Shown here one piece after another: positions 11,595 to 22,500 of a stretch of DNA of 64,000 nt. The DNA comes from JAUVKT01 sp942491535. Its GTDB lineage: Bacteria; Bacteroidota; Bacteroidia; Bacteroidales; VadinHA17. Each line of letters begins with the position of its first letter. Position 1 is the stretch's first letter. The notes below the pieces were generated by a model. The model was not told where the DNA came from. It did not search any database and was given only the letters and a program-made list of their open reading frames with translations. A program made the translations under genes and the position numbers. The stretch covers positions 1 to 64,000 of the forward strand of contig CALOBV010000012.1 in assembly GCA_942491535.1 (NCBI GenBank), given 5' to 3'.

Positions 11595-14352
11595 TTAAAA
11601 CAATAATATATATCCTTCTGGTTGATTAAATCCAAATTGTTTTGTTTCTCCACCAAAGTGAATTAGAGATCTGATACCCCTTTGTTACAATACGTCCTGT
11701 AAGATCGTAGACGATAAGAATAGATCCTGGCTCTGTGGCGAATTGCCTTTCTGGAAGTATATTAATAACTCCAGCGTAACTAGTAGGCTCTGAAAGCATC
11801 CTTCTTCTTTCTCTCGTATCTTCAAAGCCAACACTGAGCGGGGGGTAAGAGTTCAAGAGCAAACCGAGTGTCGATTATTCCGGCTGTTGGACAAAATAGT
11901 AGGATGCTATCTCATCAAGAGTGACAGTCTACCTTCCTGACAGATCTCGCAAGAAACACATTGTAACCACCCATATCGTTAGCTTCTGTTCTGGTTAACG
12001 AATAATCACCATCACTCGATTATCTTAACTATCAAGTGGTACACGGTAATGTATCATAAGGTGGTTTAATAGAGTTAATTGAGTACTTTCTCATTTCAAT
12101 TTGTGTATAAACCTGTGGCTTGTCTGAGTTCCAGCAGAGAATAGTTTTGATGCATCATATTCATTATCAAATTCAGCCGTGGCATAATCTCTCAGTCGCA
12201 CTACTGTTTCGTCGAGCACAGGTACCGATCTCTGTTCAGTGTTATTCTGACAAGTGAATATTAGTGGAAGAGCTCTTATACCTGTTGACAGAGCCATGTG
12301 TTTTAACACCAGCCCCAGTAAAATCGATAGAACAACCTGCCTCGAGAGCTTTAACAAAGAAGCCCTGGAGCGGTGGATTATCGCCTGTTGTGCCCATTGG
12401 AGTACCGGTACCTTCAACATAGGAAACAAGTGAATTATTCTTAGTGAAATAGATGGCATCTCTCATATTGCCAGATGTAACCACATTATCCCAGTTAATG
12501 CTGCATGTAAGGGAATTACCTATTAGATTCAGCCCATTACCATTATACTGAAGAGCTACAGAAGACCCCATTGAGTTTAGTAGTCCTGTTACAGTGATGG
12601 CAGTATTGCTGTTACATCTGAAGTATGATAAAAGCTATATCCTTTTTTAGTGAAAGAGTAGAAAAACTATTTGTTCCATCATATCCATCGTGCCATTGCC
12701 AGCCTTCCTATTGTTATCATTACAATCTGGCAATCATCAAATTCCAGTAGGTTGTAAAGCATTAATATTTGTAAAAGTAGTTTTTTGAGATAGTTCCCGG
12801 CACGGCAATATAATGCCATTTATGATCTGGTCCACTGCCTCCCGTCAGGAACATCTCAAAGCGTTCTGTTCCAGCTATCAGAATAGGAGTTAAAAATAAG
12901 GGAAGCAATACCTGTAGCATCTGAAAGATGCTTAGGTGTACCACCACTATTTGTTAAGGTACTGAAAGTAGCTTTTGATCCGGGACTTAAGGATAAGGTA
13001 TTTTCCATTTCCTGATTGTAAAGTTTGTCCCTGCAGATGTTGGGTAGTTTGATTAGGCCTGAGGGAATAATTACATTACTTGATCCAGCGGTTGGAGTCT
13101 TATTTTGCTCCCAGTTAGCTGCTGTTCCCCAGGCTGGTTCCTGACGAACCATCCCACCTGCTATATTGTACTTCATATGCATCCAATATCTGTGGTTCCT
13201 ATCCTGTTATTTCCATAAAATCAGTTACTGGTGCACCGGTGTCTGTTCCAGCATCGCGACAAGGTGAGACAAATTTTATTGACCAATCGGAGCCATCTAG
13301 TTGCATAAAAGTTTGGACCATCTGAAGGCTGAATTTGGAAATCAAGATCAATGCAATTTGTATCCGCAGGCTGGTGAGACCCTGAATAGCGCAATTTGTA
13401 AAACTGTCCAGTACTCAACCTGTACCCAACCTTGATCGTTGGATCCCCAAAAAATACAATTTACTTGCATTGCCACCAGATGATAGTAGTATAAAATTGT
13501 ACATCACCATCCATTATGATGAATGTTATTTACAAAGGTGGAGTTTATAATAGTATTGTTTACGATGTTTTTGCAGGAAATTGATATTCACCACCACCAG
13601 TCATAATAAGATAGTAATTCTCCATTGCAGCAGAAGTACTTTCAAATATGCAATTCTCAAATATCTAACAGATGATTCATTCCATATATATAGATACCAC
13701 CACCAGCTTCTCTGGAGTATTATCATAAAAATAACGGTTTGAACATATGGACTTTTGTCCATTAATTGAATAAATAGCGCTCCCCCAAATGAGCTTTATT
13801 ATATCTTAAAATACAGTTTGAGATGATAATCTTGGTATCCAAGTTAGTGATGTAAATATATTCCCCCACCATATTATGCTGTACCTGATCTATTCTTACA
13901 ACTACCATATTCAACTAATGCAGTTAGTCAAATATAGACTGTCAGATGCTGCGTTATTATCCATAGACAATATGTCCCCATGAACCGTTCCCTGTTGCCT
14001 TTTTGTGAACAGTTATTGAATTTGTAGCCATGGCCCTCCATCAGCAGTAATTCTTCCTGTTGATGTAATATAGGTCTGAATTGTTCCTGTGTGAAGATCA
14101 AAGTTGCACCCGGCACAATTGTAAGATCATCCACCTGTACAATTGTAAGATCTTTGTTTCCAGATGATTCCAATGTATATTTTACCATCGACTTCGCCTA
14201 TGCTTTTCCCAGTCCCAGGTTCATTTCTCAAGGGAAGTGTACCATAAAATGGATTTGCCTGAGGATCCGTCCCACTTAGCTGCCCGAATATTGGAAGGGG
14301 AGAGTGCGAGAGAGAGGGATGAGAACCAAAGTATATTAACTAATCTTTTCAT
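11595..14352 (-). CDS. Secreted T9SS cargo protein, beta-helix-like N-terminal part, frameshifted
   Basis: From an ATG at 14352 the minus strand reads a signal peptide (MKRLVNILWFSSLSLALS), then GTDPQANPFYG, LTIVPGATLIFT, runs rich in N, I and short hydrophobics typical of right-handed parallel beta-helices (about 13400-14100), then SNVIIPSGLIKLP and a long module with INWDNVVTSGNMRDAIYFTK and NTEQRSVPVLDETVVRLRDY. The C-terminal part, ILPERQF..GSILIVYDLTGRIVTKGYQIS, resembles a type A T9SS sorting domain. Many single-base frameshifts break the gene. The ligand or substrate cannot be told. It precedes the HYR/MBG adhesin on the same strand with a 500-bp gap. Confidence 0.65.
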
Positions 14353-14469
14353 AGTCTTAAGTTTCAGTTTTGCAGTAGAAAACAACTATAATATTAAGAC
14401 CAAATTTAGCCTAAAGAGGTTGCTTTCGTATTATCATATTCAACAGGTGTATACAACACACCTAAAGAT

Positions 14470-14610
14470 ATGAAACAAATGTATCTGATTTTTGCTAAAA
14501 AACAAAGGAAATTTGATGCACTGACCAGGTTTGTTGACGAGGAATAAAATTCTGCTTTTGAAGAATTAACACGTATTGGAGACAAATTTCACGAATGATT
14601 TGCTCAGGTA
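14470..14610 (+). pseudogene. Possible gene remnant
   Basis: From an ATG at 14470 the + strand reads MKQMYLIFAKKQRKFDAL, then DEE, a stop, ELTRIGDKFHE, another stop, then FAQVLTNRGL. The composition looks coding and amphipathic, but two in-frame stops interrupt it and I do not recognise a family. It may be chance. Confidence 0.2.
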
Positions 14611-14631
14611 CTAACTAATAGGGGATTGTGC

Positions 14632-14955
14632 TTAGTAAACAAACCGCTTAAAATATAAGGAAGGTTGACCGAAATTAATAAGTAGTCCAAGTTTATTATC
14701 TGTTGCTTTTAGATAATTCAATAGCTGCTTTTCGTGTTCTTTAATTATATATTCAGCAGCCTTAATCTCAAGTATTATTTTGTTATAACATAGAAAGTCC
14801 GCAATGTAGTATTTTGTCAAAGTGAGATCTTTATATTTGATTTCCAGCTTTTGGTGCCTGAGATGAGGTATCTTTCTGTCGATAAACTCTTTTTGCAAAG
14901 CCTCCTGATACACATTTTCTCTGAATCCTGATCCCAATTCATTATGAACACGCAT
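14632..14955 (-). CDS. GxxExxY protein
   Basis: Small protein with the defining motif ELGSGFRENVYQEAL (GxxExxY) and the C-terminal part of the family, including ADFLCYNKIILEIKA, which resembles the core of a PD-(D/E)XK nuclease fold (D..E-x-K). About 108 residues are open. The usual N-terminus, YKIIGACMRVHNELG, continues upstream in the sequence, but an ATG is reached only after a likely one-base frameshift near 14975; otherwise translation starts at the internal ATG at 14955. Function is not established for the family. Weak inverted ATTCGTG-type words flank the gene (near 14588 and 15050), as for the four-helix-bundle cassettes. Confidence 0.75.
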   Translation of the reverse strand: MRVHNELGSGFRENVYQEALQKEFIDRKIPHLRHQKLEIKYKDLTLTKYYIADFLCYNKIILEIKAAEYIIKEHEKQLLNYLKATDNKLGLLINFGQPSLYFKRFVY

Positions 14956-15077
14956 GCATGCACCAATAATCTTATATGATTTCTTCTTTATAAATTATAC
15001 TACTCATACAGCAAGACATTTACAGCACACACTAAATTACGATATATTCGAGTAATTCGTCCTAAATTCGTGTAAAT

Positions 15078-16268
15078 CTATCTAATAAGGAATAACATAA
15101 GCTTTCCCAGTCGTAGCGGATAGAAGAGAGGAACGATTATGTTTGACTTAACACCATAGCGGGTTTTCATGAAACTAATTGAGGGGAAGAGGTCACCCAG
15201 AACATATCTTAACTTATTGGTGAATCCAGGAATATTCCTAATAGTCTTGCGATAGGTTTTGCCCTTGCCTTTTACTTTGTTGCCCTTTGGTTTAGAGATG
15301 AACCTTCGAATATTTTCTTCAGCCTTTTGTTTTTGATTGTCTGAGAGTGATTTAAAAAAGTCATCCGGGAGGGGCATGCCCCAGAGTAGATTGAGGATAT
15401 AGAATTTTTCGAAAAGTACTTCCAACAACCCAAGTTGCCTGGCCTGTTCAATAATTCCTGATGATTTTATATCCCTGGTGCACTGGGTCATAAGCTGGCA
15501 GAGATCGTTGTACAAGCGGAACTGAGACTCGCCTTTTTCGGTTTCGTGATAGTGTAGGTGCTTAATTAAATAGAGGAAATGATAATTCATAGGGAGGATA
15601 GAATATTGGATATTGGAATCGGAAACCGGAAACTGGAAACCGGAAACCGGATCCTCCTTCGCTATAGCTACGGAGGACGTAGGGGTATCGAAGAGGCGGT
15701 GGTGGAGTTCGATGGAGATGCCATCCGAATAGAGCTCGGGGAGGTGCTTGCCGATATCAAGGATTATCTTCTTGTAGAGGGGTGATTTAAGTGCTTGTGG
15801 CTGGAAGCCTTTACTAATAAGATGATTCCAGGCCTTCAGGCAGTCTTCCCTCTTAATAAAAAGATCTATATCATTCATCTGCCGTAGGCCCATATTGCCG
15901 TAGGCGGTAATCTCCAGGGCCATTCCCTTCAACAAAACAGGCTCTATGTTAATCTCTGCAAGATGCTTCTTTACTTCCTCAAGCTTTTCAAACAAATAAG
16001 TATTGCGACTGAGGCTTTTCAGGTAAGCATTTTCCAGAAATCTAGCCTCTTTCACAGGCAGCCGATCAATTAATTTCAGTTCCTTCAGATTATTACAGAC
16101 AAGGGCTGAGATGCCGTGTTCATTCGCCAGGCTTACAAATTGATCCCATCCTGTCACCTTACTTACCAGGTCGTTGATATAATCCTTATCCTCTTTTCCA
16201 AAGTTCAAACGGCAGAGGGCGATCATGAGTTGGGTTTCGGCGGATAGGGTTTTGAGGAAGGAATTCAT
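15078..16268 (-). CDS. Nucleotidyltransferase family protein (PF14907 type) with repeat insertion
   Basis: The product from the ATG at 16268 (or 16274) is about 397 residues: helical N-terminal part, then LKGMALEITAYGNMGLRQMNDIDLFIK, matching the nucleotidyltransferase core with its D-x-D metal motif (NDIDLF), and a helical C-terminal half (HYHETEKGE, RLYNDLCQL). Homologous nucleotidyltransferases occur beside PqqD/HprK-type genes in peptide-modification loci, such as the one at 31.7 kb here. The open frame continues upstream to 16457, but that part is translation of a hairpin-array repeat and is not included. Residues coded by 15601-15677 (PVSGFQFPVSDSNI) come from inserted heptamers plus a hairpin. 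Confidence 0.75.
   Translation of the reverse strand: MNSFLKTLSAETQLMIALCRLNFGKEDKDYINDLVSKVTGWDQFVSLANEHGISALVCNNLKELKLIDRLPVKEARFLENAYLKSLSRNTYLFEKLEEVKKHLAEINIEPVLLKGMALEITAYGNMGLRQMNDIDLFIKREDCLKAWNHLISKGFQPQALKSPLYKKIILDIGKHLPELYSDGISIELHHRLFDTPTSSVAIAKEDPVSGFQFPVSDSNIQYSILPMNYHFLYLIKHLHYHETEKGESQFRLYNDLCQLMTQCTRDIKSSGIIEQARQLGLLEVLFEKFYILNLLWGMPLPDDFFKSLSDNQKQKAEENIRRFISKPKGNKVKGKGKTYRKTIRNIPGFTNKLRYVLGDLFPSISFMKTRYGVKSNIIVPLFYPLRLGKLMLFLIR
15601..15677 (+). repeat. GAAACCG heptamer array plus hairpin inside a coding sequence
   Basis: Seven heptamers (GAATATT, GGATATT, GGAATCG, GAAACCG, GAAACTG, GAAACCG, GAAACCG) cover 15601-15649. They are followed by the imperfect palindrome TCCTCC-ttc-GCTATAGC-tac-GGAGGA (15652-15677). 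A related palindrome lies at 48538-48562, between genes. Confidence 0.8.
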
Positions 16269-16404
16269 GGCCATGGTTAAATGAGGAGTCAAGATAGGAA
16301 ATTTTTGTGGGGGGAGGGGGGAGAATATGACGAACGACGAAATGGCATAGGGGAAAAGCAAGAGCAGGGGTAGAGCAAAGGCAAGATAAAAGGCGTAAAG
16401 GAGA

Positions 16405-16557
16405 GGTTGAGATGGCAGACAGAGCTGCCAATAGTTGAGATTGCTTCTTTGAAGCAAATAGTTTAGATTATTGCTTTCTCAATCAATAGTTTAGAATTAC
16501 AGGGTAGTGAAGCGAAGCCGGGTCTTACTTTATACCCCAGTCGGGTTAAACTATCAT
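16405..16557 (+). repeat. Hairpin-array element, copy 1
   Basis: Hairpins GGCAG..CTGCC, TTGCTTC-ttt-GAAGCAA and a degraded ATTGCTTTCTCAATC are joined by the linker ATAGTTGAGAT or ATAGTTTAGAT. A shared tail follows: GGGTAGTGAAGCGAAGCC, a run ending in CCCC, and GGGTTAAACTATCA. The left end provides the false N-terminal extension of the nucleotidyltransferase frame. Confidence 0.8.
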
Positions 16558-16836
16558 ACTAAAACACAAAATTGAAACCCAATTAAATCCCGTATACCGA
16601 CCAACCCCCTGCTCCATGTCCTTTGCTCCCTGCTCTATAAGGCAAAGTCATTACCCCGCCCTGTTAACACCAATAATTATTTTATCCTTGATTTTTTTCA
16701 TTGTATTGGTGCATTGAAGTGTGAGGGTTAGAATAAATATTTCTATCTTTATTCTGGAACTGAAATTTATCTGTATCTTTTATACGATAATTACGTACAA
16801 ACTGAATATTATTTTACCTAACCAAACAAAAAGATT
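16558..16836 (+). other. Intergenic region upstream of the porin
   Basis: Contains CTCCCTG/CTCCATG-type heptamers at about 16605-16655 (CTGCTCCATGTCC, TTTGCTCCCTGCTC) and an AT-rich stretch before the porin start. No gene is seen. Confidence 0.5.
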
Positions 16837-17477
16837 ATGAAGAAACTTATGAAAATTTCCCTGATCGCCATTTTATGCATGATTGGTGTAAATTCTTTTG
16901 GCCAGACTTTCGGAGTAAGAGGAGGTCTGAATTTTGCCAATATGATGGTTGAAGATTGGGGCTTTGGTGATAAAAAAATGAATCCTGGTTTTCATCTTGG
17001 TGCAACAGTAACTATGCCTTATTCGGATGCTATATCTTTTGAATCAGGTTTAATGCTGTCTACTAAAGGATTAAGGATTTCAGAAACAGACGGCGATGAC
17101 AAATTCTCATGACTATTAACAACAATTACCTGGATATTCCTGTAAAGGTTAAATATTCGGTGGGAGTAAATGAAACTATGAGTTTCTTTGGTGAGTTTGG
17201 TCCTTATGTTGGTATTGCTTTAAGTGGTAAGATTAAATATATAGAAACTTACGATGGAGACACATCAACCGAAACTGAGGAAATTAAGTTTGGAAGTAAT
17301 GATGAAGAAGATGATTTTAAGAGGTTAGATTATGGAATAACACTTGGGGGTGGATTAAATGTCGGTATAGTAGAGGTTGGAGTGTACTATGACCTGGGAC
17401 TGGCAAATATTTCTGCTTACGAAGATGATGATGTAAAAAACAGGGTTCTGAGGTTATCAGTCGCCTATGTATTCTAA
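16837..17477 (+). CDS. Outer-membrane beta-barrel (PorT/porin family) protein, one frameshift
   Basis: Signal peptide MKKLMKISLIAILCMIGVNSFGQ, then alternating beta-strands of a small barrel: FGVRGGLNFANM, HLGATVTMPYSDAISFESGL, NYLDIPVKVKYSVG, FFGEFGPYVGIALSGKIK, DYGITLGGGLNVGIVEVGVYYDLGLANI, and a final strand ending in Y-V-F, as expected of an outer-membrane barrel. The frame changes at 17109-17112 (TCATGA), and YLDIPVKVKY is the normal continuation of LMLSTKG..., so this is one gene of about 213 residues with a one-base indel. The ligand is unknown. Hairpin arrays lie on both sides. Confidence 0.8.
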
Positions 17478-17598
17478 GACGAAAATAAAATATTTATACC
17501 TTATATATAGGATTAAAGCCTGGCTTAGTGCCGGGCTTTTTTGTATCCAGGCTGCAGGGAAAGGAGGAATATTGCATCGGGGCAGGGGGAAGAAGAAG

Positions 17599-17750
17599 GG
17601 TTGAGATGGCAGCAGAGCTGCCAGTAGTTGAGATTGCTTCTTCGAAGCAAATAGTTTTGATGGTTGCTCTCGCAATCAATGTTTGAAAATTGCGGGGTAG
17701 TGAAGCGAAGCCGAGCCTTATCTTTTACCCCATTTGGGTTAAACTATCAT
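17599..17750 (+). repeat. Hairpin-array element, copy 2
   Basis: GGCAGC-aga-GCTGCC, TTGCTTC-ttc-GAAGCAA and ATTGC-tctc-GCAAT-type hairpins are separated by AGTAGTTGAGAT-type linkers. The tail GGGTAGTGAAGCGAAGCCG, then ACCCCATTTGGGTTAAAC, is shared with copy 1. Same orientation as copies 1, 3 and 4. Confidence 0.85.
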
Positions 17751-17877
17751 CTAATCTAAAACAGTAAATAGAAACTTCATTTATTCCGTATACCAAATAC
17801 CCCCCAGGTCTCCACTTTTATAAGCTAAACGCAAGACAAAAGACCTTAGCATTAATGTTATAATCTACAAAAAGACG

Positions 17878-17927
17878 TTAGAAAAAGTGTATTTTATAGC
17901 AAAAAGTCATTAGATAAAGTGTATTTT
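17878..17927 (+). promoter_or_regulatory. Direct repeat upstream of the AAA+/DUF4143 gene
   Basis: TTAGAAAAAGTGTATTTT (17878-17895) and TTAGATAAAGTGTATTTT (17910-17927) differ at one base and are 32 bp apart, three helical turns. They end 17 bp before the start codon. A paired operator or promoter element is likely; the regulator is unknown. Confidence 0.55.
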
Positions 17928-17944
17928 TGTAAAAAGAAATTATT

Positions 17945-19239
17945 ATGAGAAGAGAAAAGATTGATGATCTGGTAAAGTGGAAGAATTCTGAAAACAGGAA
18001 GCCCTTAATCATAAGAGGGGCAAGACAGGTAGGTAAACCCTGGCTAATGAAGGAATTTGGAAAAACCTATTATCAACAAACAGTGTTTTAACTTTGAGAA
18101 GCAGAAACATTTGCATTCACTTTTACTGACGATTTTGATATCGACAGAATAATAATTTCTTTACAAATTGAATCGGGTATAACTATTGACGCAGAAAACA
18201 CCCTGATTGTTTTTGACGAGATACAGGCCGTTCCGGAGGCCCTTACGGCATTGAAGTATTTTCTTGAAGATGCTCCCTTTTTACACATACTGGCTGCAGG
18301 CTCACTTCTGGGAGTTGCAATACATAGTGGAATCTCATTTCCGGTAGGAAAAGTTGATTATATGAATCTTAATCCTTTGTCATATAACGAGTTTCTTGAA
18401 GCTTGCGGTGAAGAGAATCTGGTGAAATTATTGATAAGTGGTGACTGGAAACTAATAAAGATCTATAAGAATAAATTTATTGATAAACTGCGACATTATT
18501 ATTTTGTAGGAGGAATGCCTGAGGCAGTTCTTAAGTTTATCGAAGGAAATAGTTTTGATGATGTACGCCGAATACAAAGCAATTTCTGGATGCTTATCAA
18601 TGATTTCTCAAAACTCTCCTTGATTCGTTCCCAGAATCAGGATGATTTGGGATTCAATACCCGCCCAATTAGCAAAGGAAAACCGGAAATTTATTTATGG
18701 ACTGATAAAGACCGGGTCTAGGGCAAAGGATTATGAATTGGCACTTTCCTGGCTTAGTGATTGCCGTCAGGCTTATAAAGTGCACAGGGTATCTAAACCA
18801 TCAATGCCTTTGAAAGCCTATGAGGATCTGGGTGCTTTTAAATTATTTAAGTCGATATAGGCTTTTGTCCGCAATGGCTGATTTAGATATTAAAACCCTG
18901 ATTGATGGGAATGAAGTTTTTATGGAGTTTAAAGGTGCGCTAACTGAACAGTTTGTTTTTCAGCAATTATTGAATGAAGATTCTGTAAATATTTGTTATT
19001 GGTCCGCAGACAAGTCAACTGCTGAAGTTGATTTTGTCATTCAATCCAGGGGAAGGATAATACCTATTGAAGTTAAAGCTGAAGAAAATCTTCAGGCCAA
19101 AAGCTTAAAGGTCTATATGCAAAAATTTAATCCCGATATGGTTGTACGAACTTCTATGTCTGACTACAGGAAACAGGATAAGCTTATAAATGTGCCTCTT
19201 TATGCTGTTGGTGCAGTGGCCAAAGGATCAATGGTTTAA
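17945..19239 (+). CDS. AAA+ ATPase with C-terminal DUF4143, frameshifted
   Basis: Reconstructed ATPase of the ATP-binding/DUF4143 type, about 430 residues: P-loop region IIRGARQVGKPWLMKEFG, Walker B LIVFDEIQ, then LAAGSLLGVAI, YNEFLEA and HYYFVGGMPEAV, and a DUF4143 nuclease-like C-terminus with ALTEQFVFQQLL, WSADKSTAEVDFVIQ and PIEVKA. The P-loop has GKP where the family has GKT: a single A-to-C change removes the threonine that helps hold magnesium. Frame breaks occur near 18090, 18110, 18650 and 18855. Flanked by direct copies of the hairpin array (17599 and 19265). These orphan genes are often mobile; the role is unknown. Confidence 0.75.
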
Positions 19240-19264
19240 GACGAAAGACGAAGGGGGAAGAGAA

Positions 19265-19385
19265 GGTTGAGATGGCAGCAGAGCTGCCAGTAGTTGAGAT
19301 TGCTTCTTTGAAGCAAGTAGTTTGTGATGATTGCTCTCGCAATCAATGTTTGAGAATTGAGGGGTAGTGAAGCGAAGCTGAGCGT
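19265..19385 (+). repeat. Hairpin-array element, copy 3
   Basis: GGCAGC-aga-GCTGCC, TTGCTTC-ttt-GAAGCAA and GATTGC-tctc-GCAATC hairpins with AGTAGTTGAGAT linker, then GGGGTAGTGAAGCGAAGC. Preceded by GACGAAA heptamers (19241-19256). Lies convergent between the DUF4143 gene and metH. Confidence 0.85.
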
Positions 19386-19559
19386 GAAGTTGAGCTTGAT
19401 CATTTCTTCAAAATCAAGAATCTTAGATCGTTAATCTGGCATCTTAAATCAGGAGATTCTGATCAAAATTAGTAATAGATTGCCTTTAGCGAACTCGAAA
19501 CCTTCGTTAGCACTGCAACTCGGATTTCCGTTTCCTCGTCGCTTCGGAATGACAATGGC

Positions 19560-22500
19560 TTATAGATTTGGGGCGAGCCATTTAGGAGGCTTCTTCCACA
19601 CTCATGCCTTTGCGTTTTGCATAATCTTTCAGCTGGTCTTCGCCAATCTTGCCAATATTGAAGTAGGCACTCTGCTGGTGAGCAAAAATATATCCACTGA
19701 CTGATGAGGGCGGATTCATGGCAAAGCTTTCGGTTAGCGAAACGCCGATGTTCTCTTCTGCATCGAGCAGATCGAAGAGCTTGCCCTTTTCTGTATGATC
19801 CGGACAGGCGGGATAGCCGGGTGCCGGACGAATGCCCTGGTACTTCAACCTGAGCATGCCTTCAATATCCAGCTTTTCGTCTTTATTATATCCCCAGATA
19901 GATGTTCTTACCTTTTCGTGAAGCAGCTCGGTAAATGATTCAGCAAGGCGATCGGAGAGAATACGGATCATTATCGTTCCGTAATCATCATCTTCATATT
20001 TCTTCATCTTTGCCGGCTCGGGCTCTGCTGTCACAACAAAGGCTCCCGTGTAATCAACAAGACCTGAATCATCGGGAGCAACATAATCAGCAAGACACAG
20101 GTTGGGCTTTGGATCCGATTTCTTTTCCTGGTTCCTCAGGAAGTTTAGCACCATGGCAACATCTTTGCTCTCAGGATCAGGATAAAGAATTATATCGTCT
20201 CCCCGGCTGTTAGACGGATAGATGCCAATCACACCTTTTACTCTAACAATCTCTTCGTCTATTATTACTTTAAGCCAGTGCTGTGCATCATCAAATAGCT
20301 TGCGGGCTTCTTCGCCCTTAACAGGATCATCGAAAATAGCAGGATACTTGCCATTCAGTTTCCAGGCAAAGAAGAAGAAGGTCCAGTCGATATATTTTAC
20401 TACTTCGTTAAGATCATAGTTTTCGTAAACATGAAGACCGGGTTTCTCTGGCGGATAGATCATTTCTTTATTCCAATCAATCTTTAGCCTGTTATTACGA
20501 GCTTCTTCTAAAGAGAGAAGGTCCCGCTTCTGTTGTTTACCCAGGAATTCCTCCCTGATCTTATTGTATTTATCTGCCACCTCACGTGCAAAGCTATTAT
20601 CGCGGCCTTCAGACATTAACTTCTGCAGTACCACAGTAGATCGTGATGCATCTTTTACATGTATAACAGGAAGCTTGTAAACAGGTGCTATCTTAACCGC
20701 TGTATGGATCTCAGATGTAGTAGCCCCTCCTATAAGCAGTGGAATATCCACACCCTGTCGTTGCATCTCTGTGGCAACATTTACCATTTCTTCGAGCGAT
20801 GGAGTGATAAGCCCGCTTAATCCAATAAAATCGACCTTCTCTTCAAGAGCCCTGTTGATAATTTCGCTTGCCGGGACCATTACCCCCATATCTATTATCT
20901 CGTAGTTATTACACGACATAACCACTCCAACAATATTTTTTCCAATATCATGCACATCACCCTTCACTGTGGCAAGCAGCACCTTGCCTGCTGTTGTGGC
21001 TGAGCCCTCCTTGTTCTCTTCTTCAATATAGGGAGTAAGCCAGGCAACAGCCTTCTTCATTACCCTGGCACTGCGTACAACCTGGGGGAGGAACATTTTA
21101 CCCGAGCCAAAGAGGTCGCCAATCTCGCCCATGGCATCCATAAGTGGTCCTTCGATAACATTAAGCGCCCTGGGAAATTCCTGTCTGGCAGCTTCAATAT
21201 CTTCCTCTATAAACTGATCAATACCCTTCTTCATTGAATAATTGATCCTCTCCAGAAGAGGTTTTTCGCGCCACTCATTTACGCTGGACTTGCTTTTCTC
21301 AGGATCCTTTACCTTTTCGGCAAAGGCTACAAGTCGTTCCGTGGCATCTTTTCTCCGGTTAAGGACTACATCCTCGGTAAGCTTAAGCAGGTCAGGTGGT
21401 ATTTCACTATATACCTGCAGGAGGGCCGGGTTTACAATGCCCATATCCATACCGGCCTCAATGGCATAATAGAGAAAAACAGAATGCATGGCTTCGCGGA
21501 CAGTATTATTCCCCCTGAAGGAGAAAGAGAGGTTACTTACACCCCCACTTACTTTGGCATAAGGCAGATTTTCCTTGATCCAACGTGTGGCTTTAATAAA
21601 TCCGTTAGCATAGTCATTATGTTCTTCTATCCCGGTGGCAACAGCAAGAACATTGGGGTCGATAATTATATCTTCGGGAGGTAATCCTGCCTTTCTCTGT
21701 GAGCAGGCGGTAAGATCTTTCGGCAACTTCTATCCTTCTCTCAAGGCTGTCGGCCTGTCCTTTTTCATCGAAGAGCATAACTACCACAGCTGCTCCGTAC
21801 CTCTTAATCAACCCTGCCTGCTTAATAAATTGTTCTTCACCTTCTTTCAGGCTGATTGAGTTTACTATAGATCGTCCGGGGGTACATTTCAGTCCGGCCT
21901 CGATAACACTCCATTTTGATGAGTCTATCATAACAGGCACCCTGGCAATCTCGGGATCAGACATTATGTAGTTAATGAAGGTAGTCATCTCCTTCTCTGC
22001 ATCGAGCAGTCCTTCGTCCATGCAGATATCAATTACCTGTGCACCGTTATCAACCTGGTCGCGGGCAACGCTCATTGCCTCTTCGTAGTTCTTTTCTTTG
22101 ATCAGCCTGGCAAACTTCTTTGAGCCTGACACGTTTGTTCGTTCGCCGACATTTACAAAGTTGATATCGGGAGTAAAATTCAGTGCTTCCAGTCCGCTGA
22201 GCCGTGTAAGTCTTTCTTTTTCTGCCGGGATCCTTGGCTTGTAGTCTTTTCTCAGCTCATCAAGTGCCCTGATATGTTCATTTGTTGTGCCGCAGCAGCC
22301 ACCAATAATATTAACCCATCCATTATCAAGGTATTCCTTAACAAAGCCCGCCATTTCCTTTGCTGACTGGTCGTAGCCGCCAAACTGGTTTGGTAGTCCG
22401 GCATTGGGATGCACCGATACAGGTATATCTGCTCTGCCGGCAATCTCCTCGACAAAGGGCCTCAGGTTTTCTGCTCCGAAGGCACAGTTAAGGCCTATAC

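Noticed and set aside
16275..16457. N-terminal extension of the nucleotidyltransferase
   Set aside because: The upstream codons come from hairpin array copy 1; the family start matches the ATG at 16268 or 16274.
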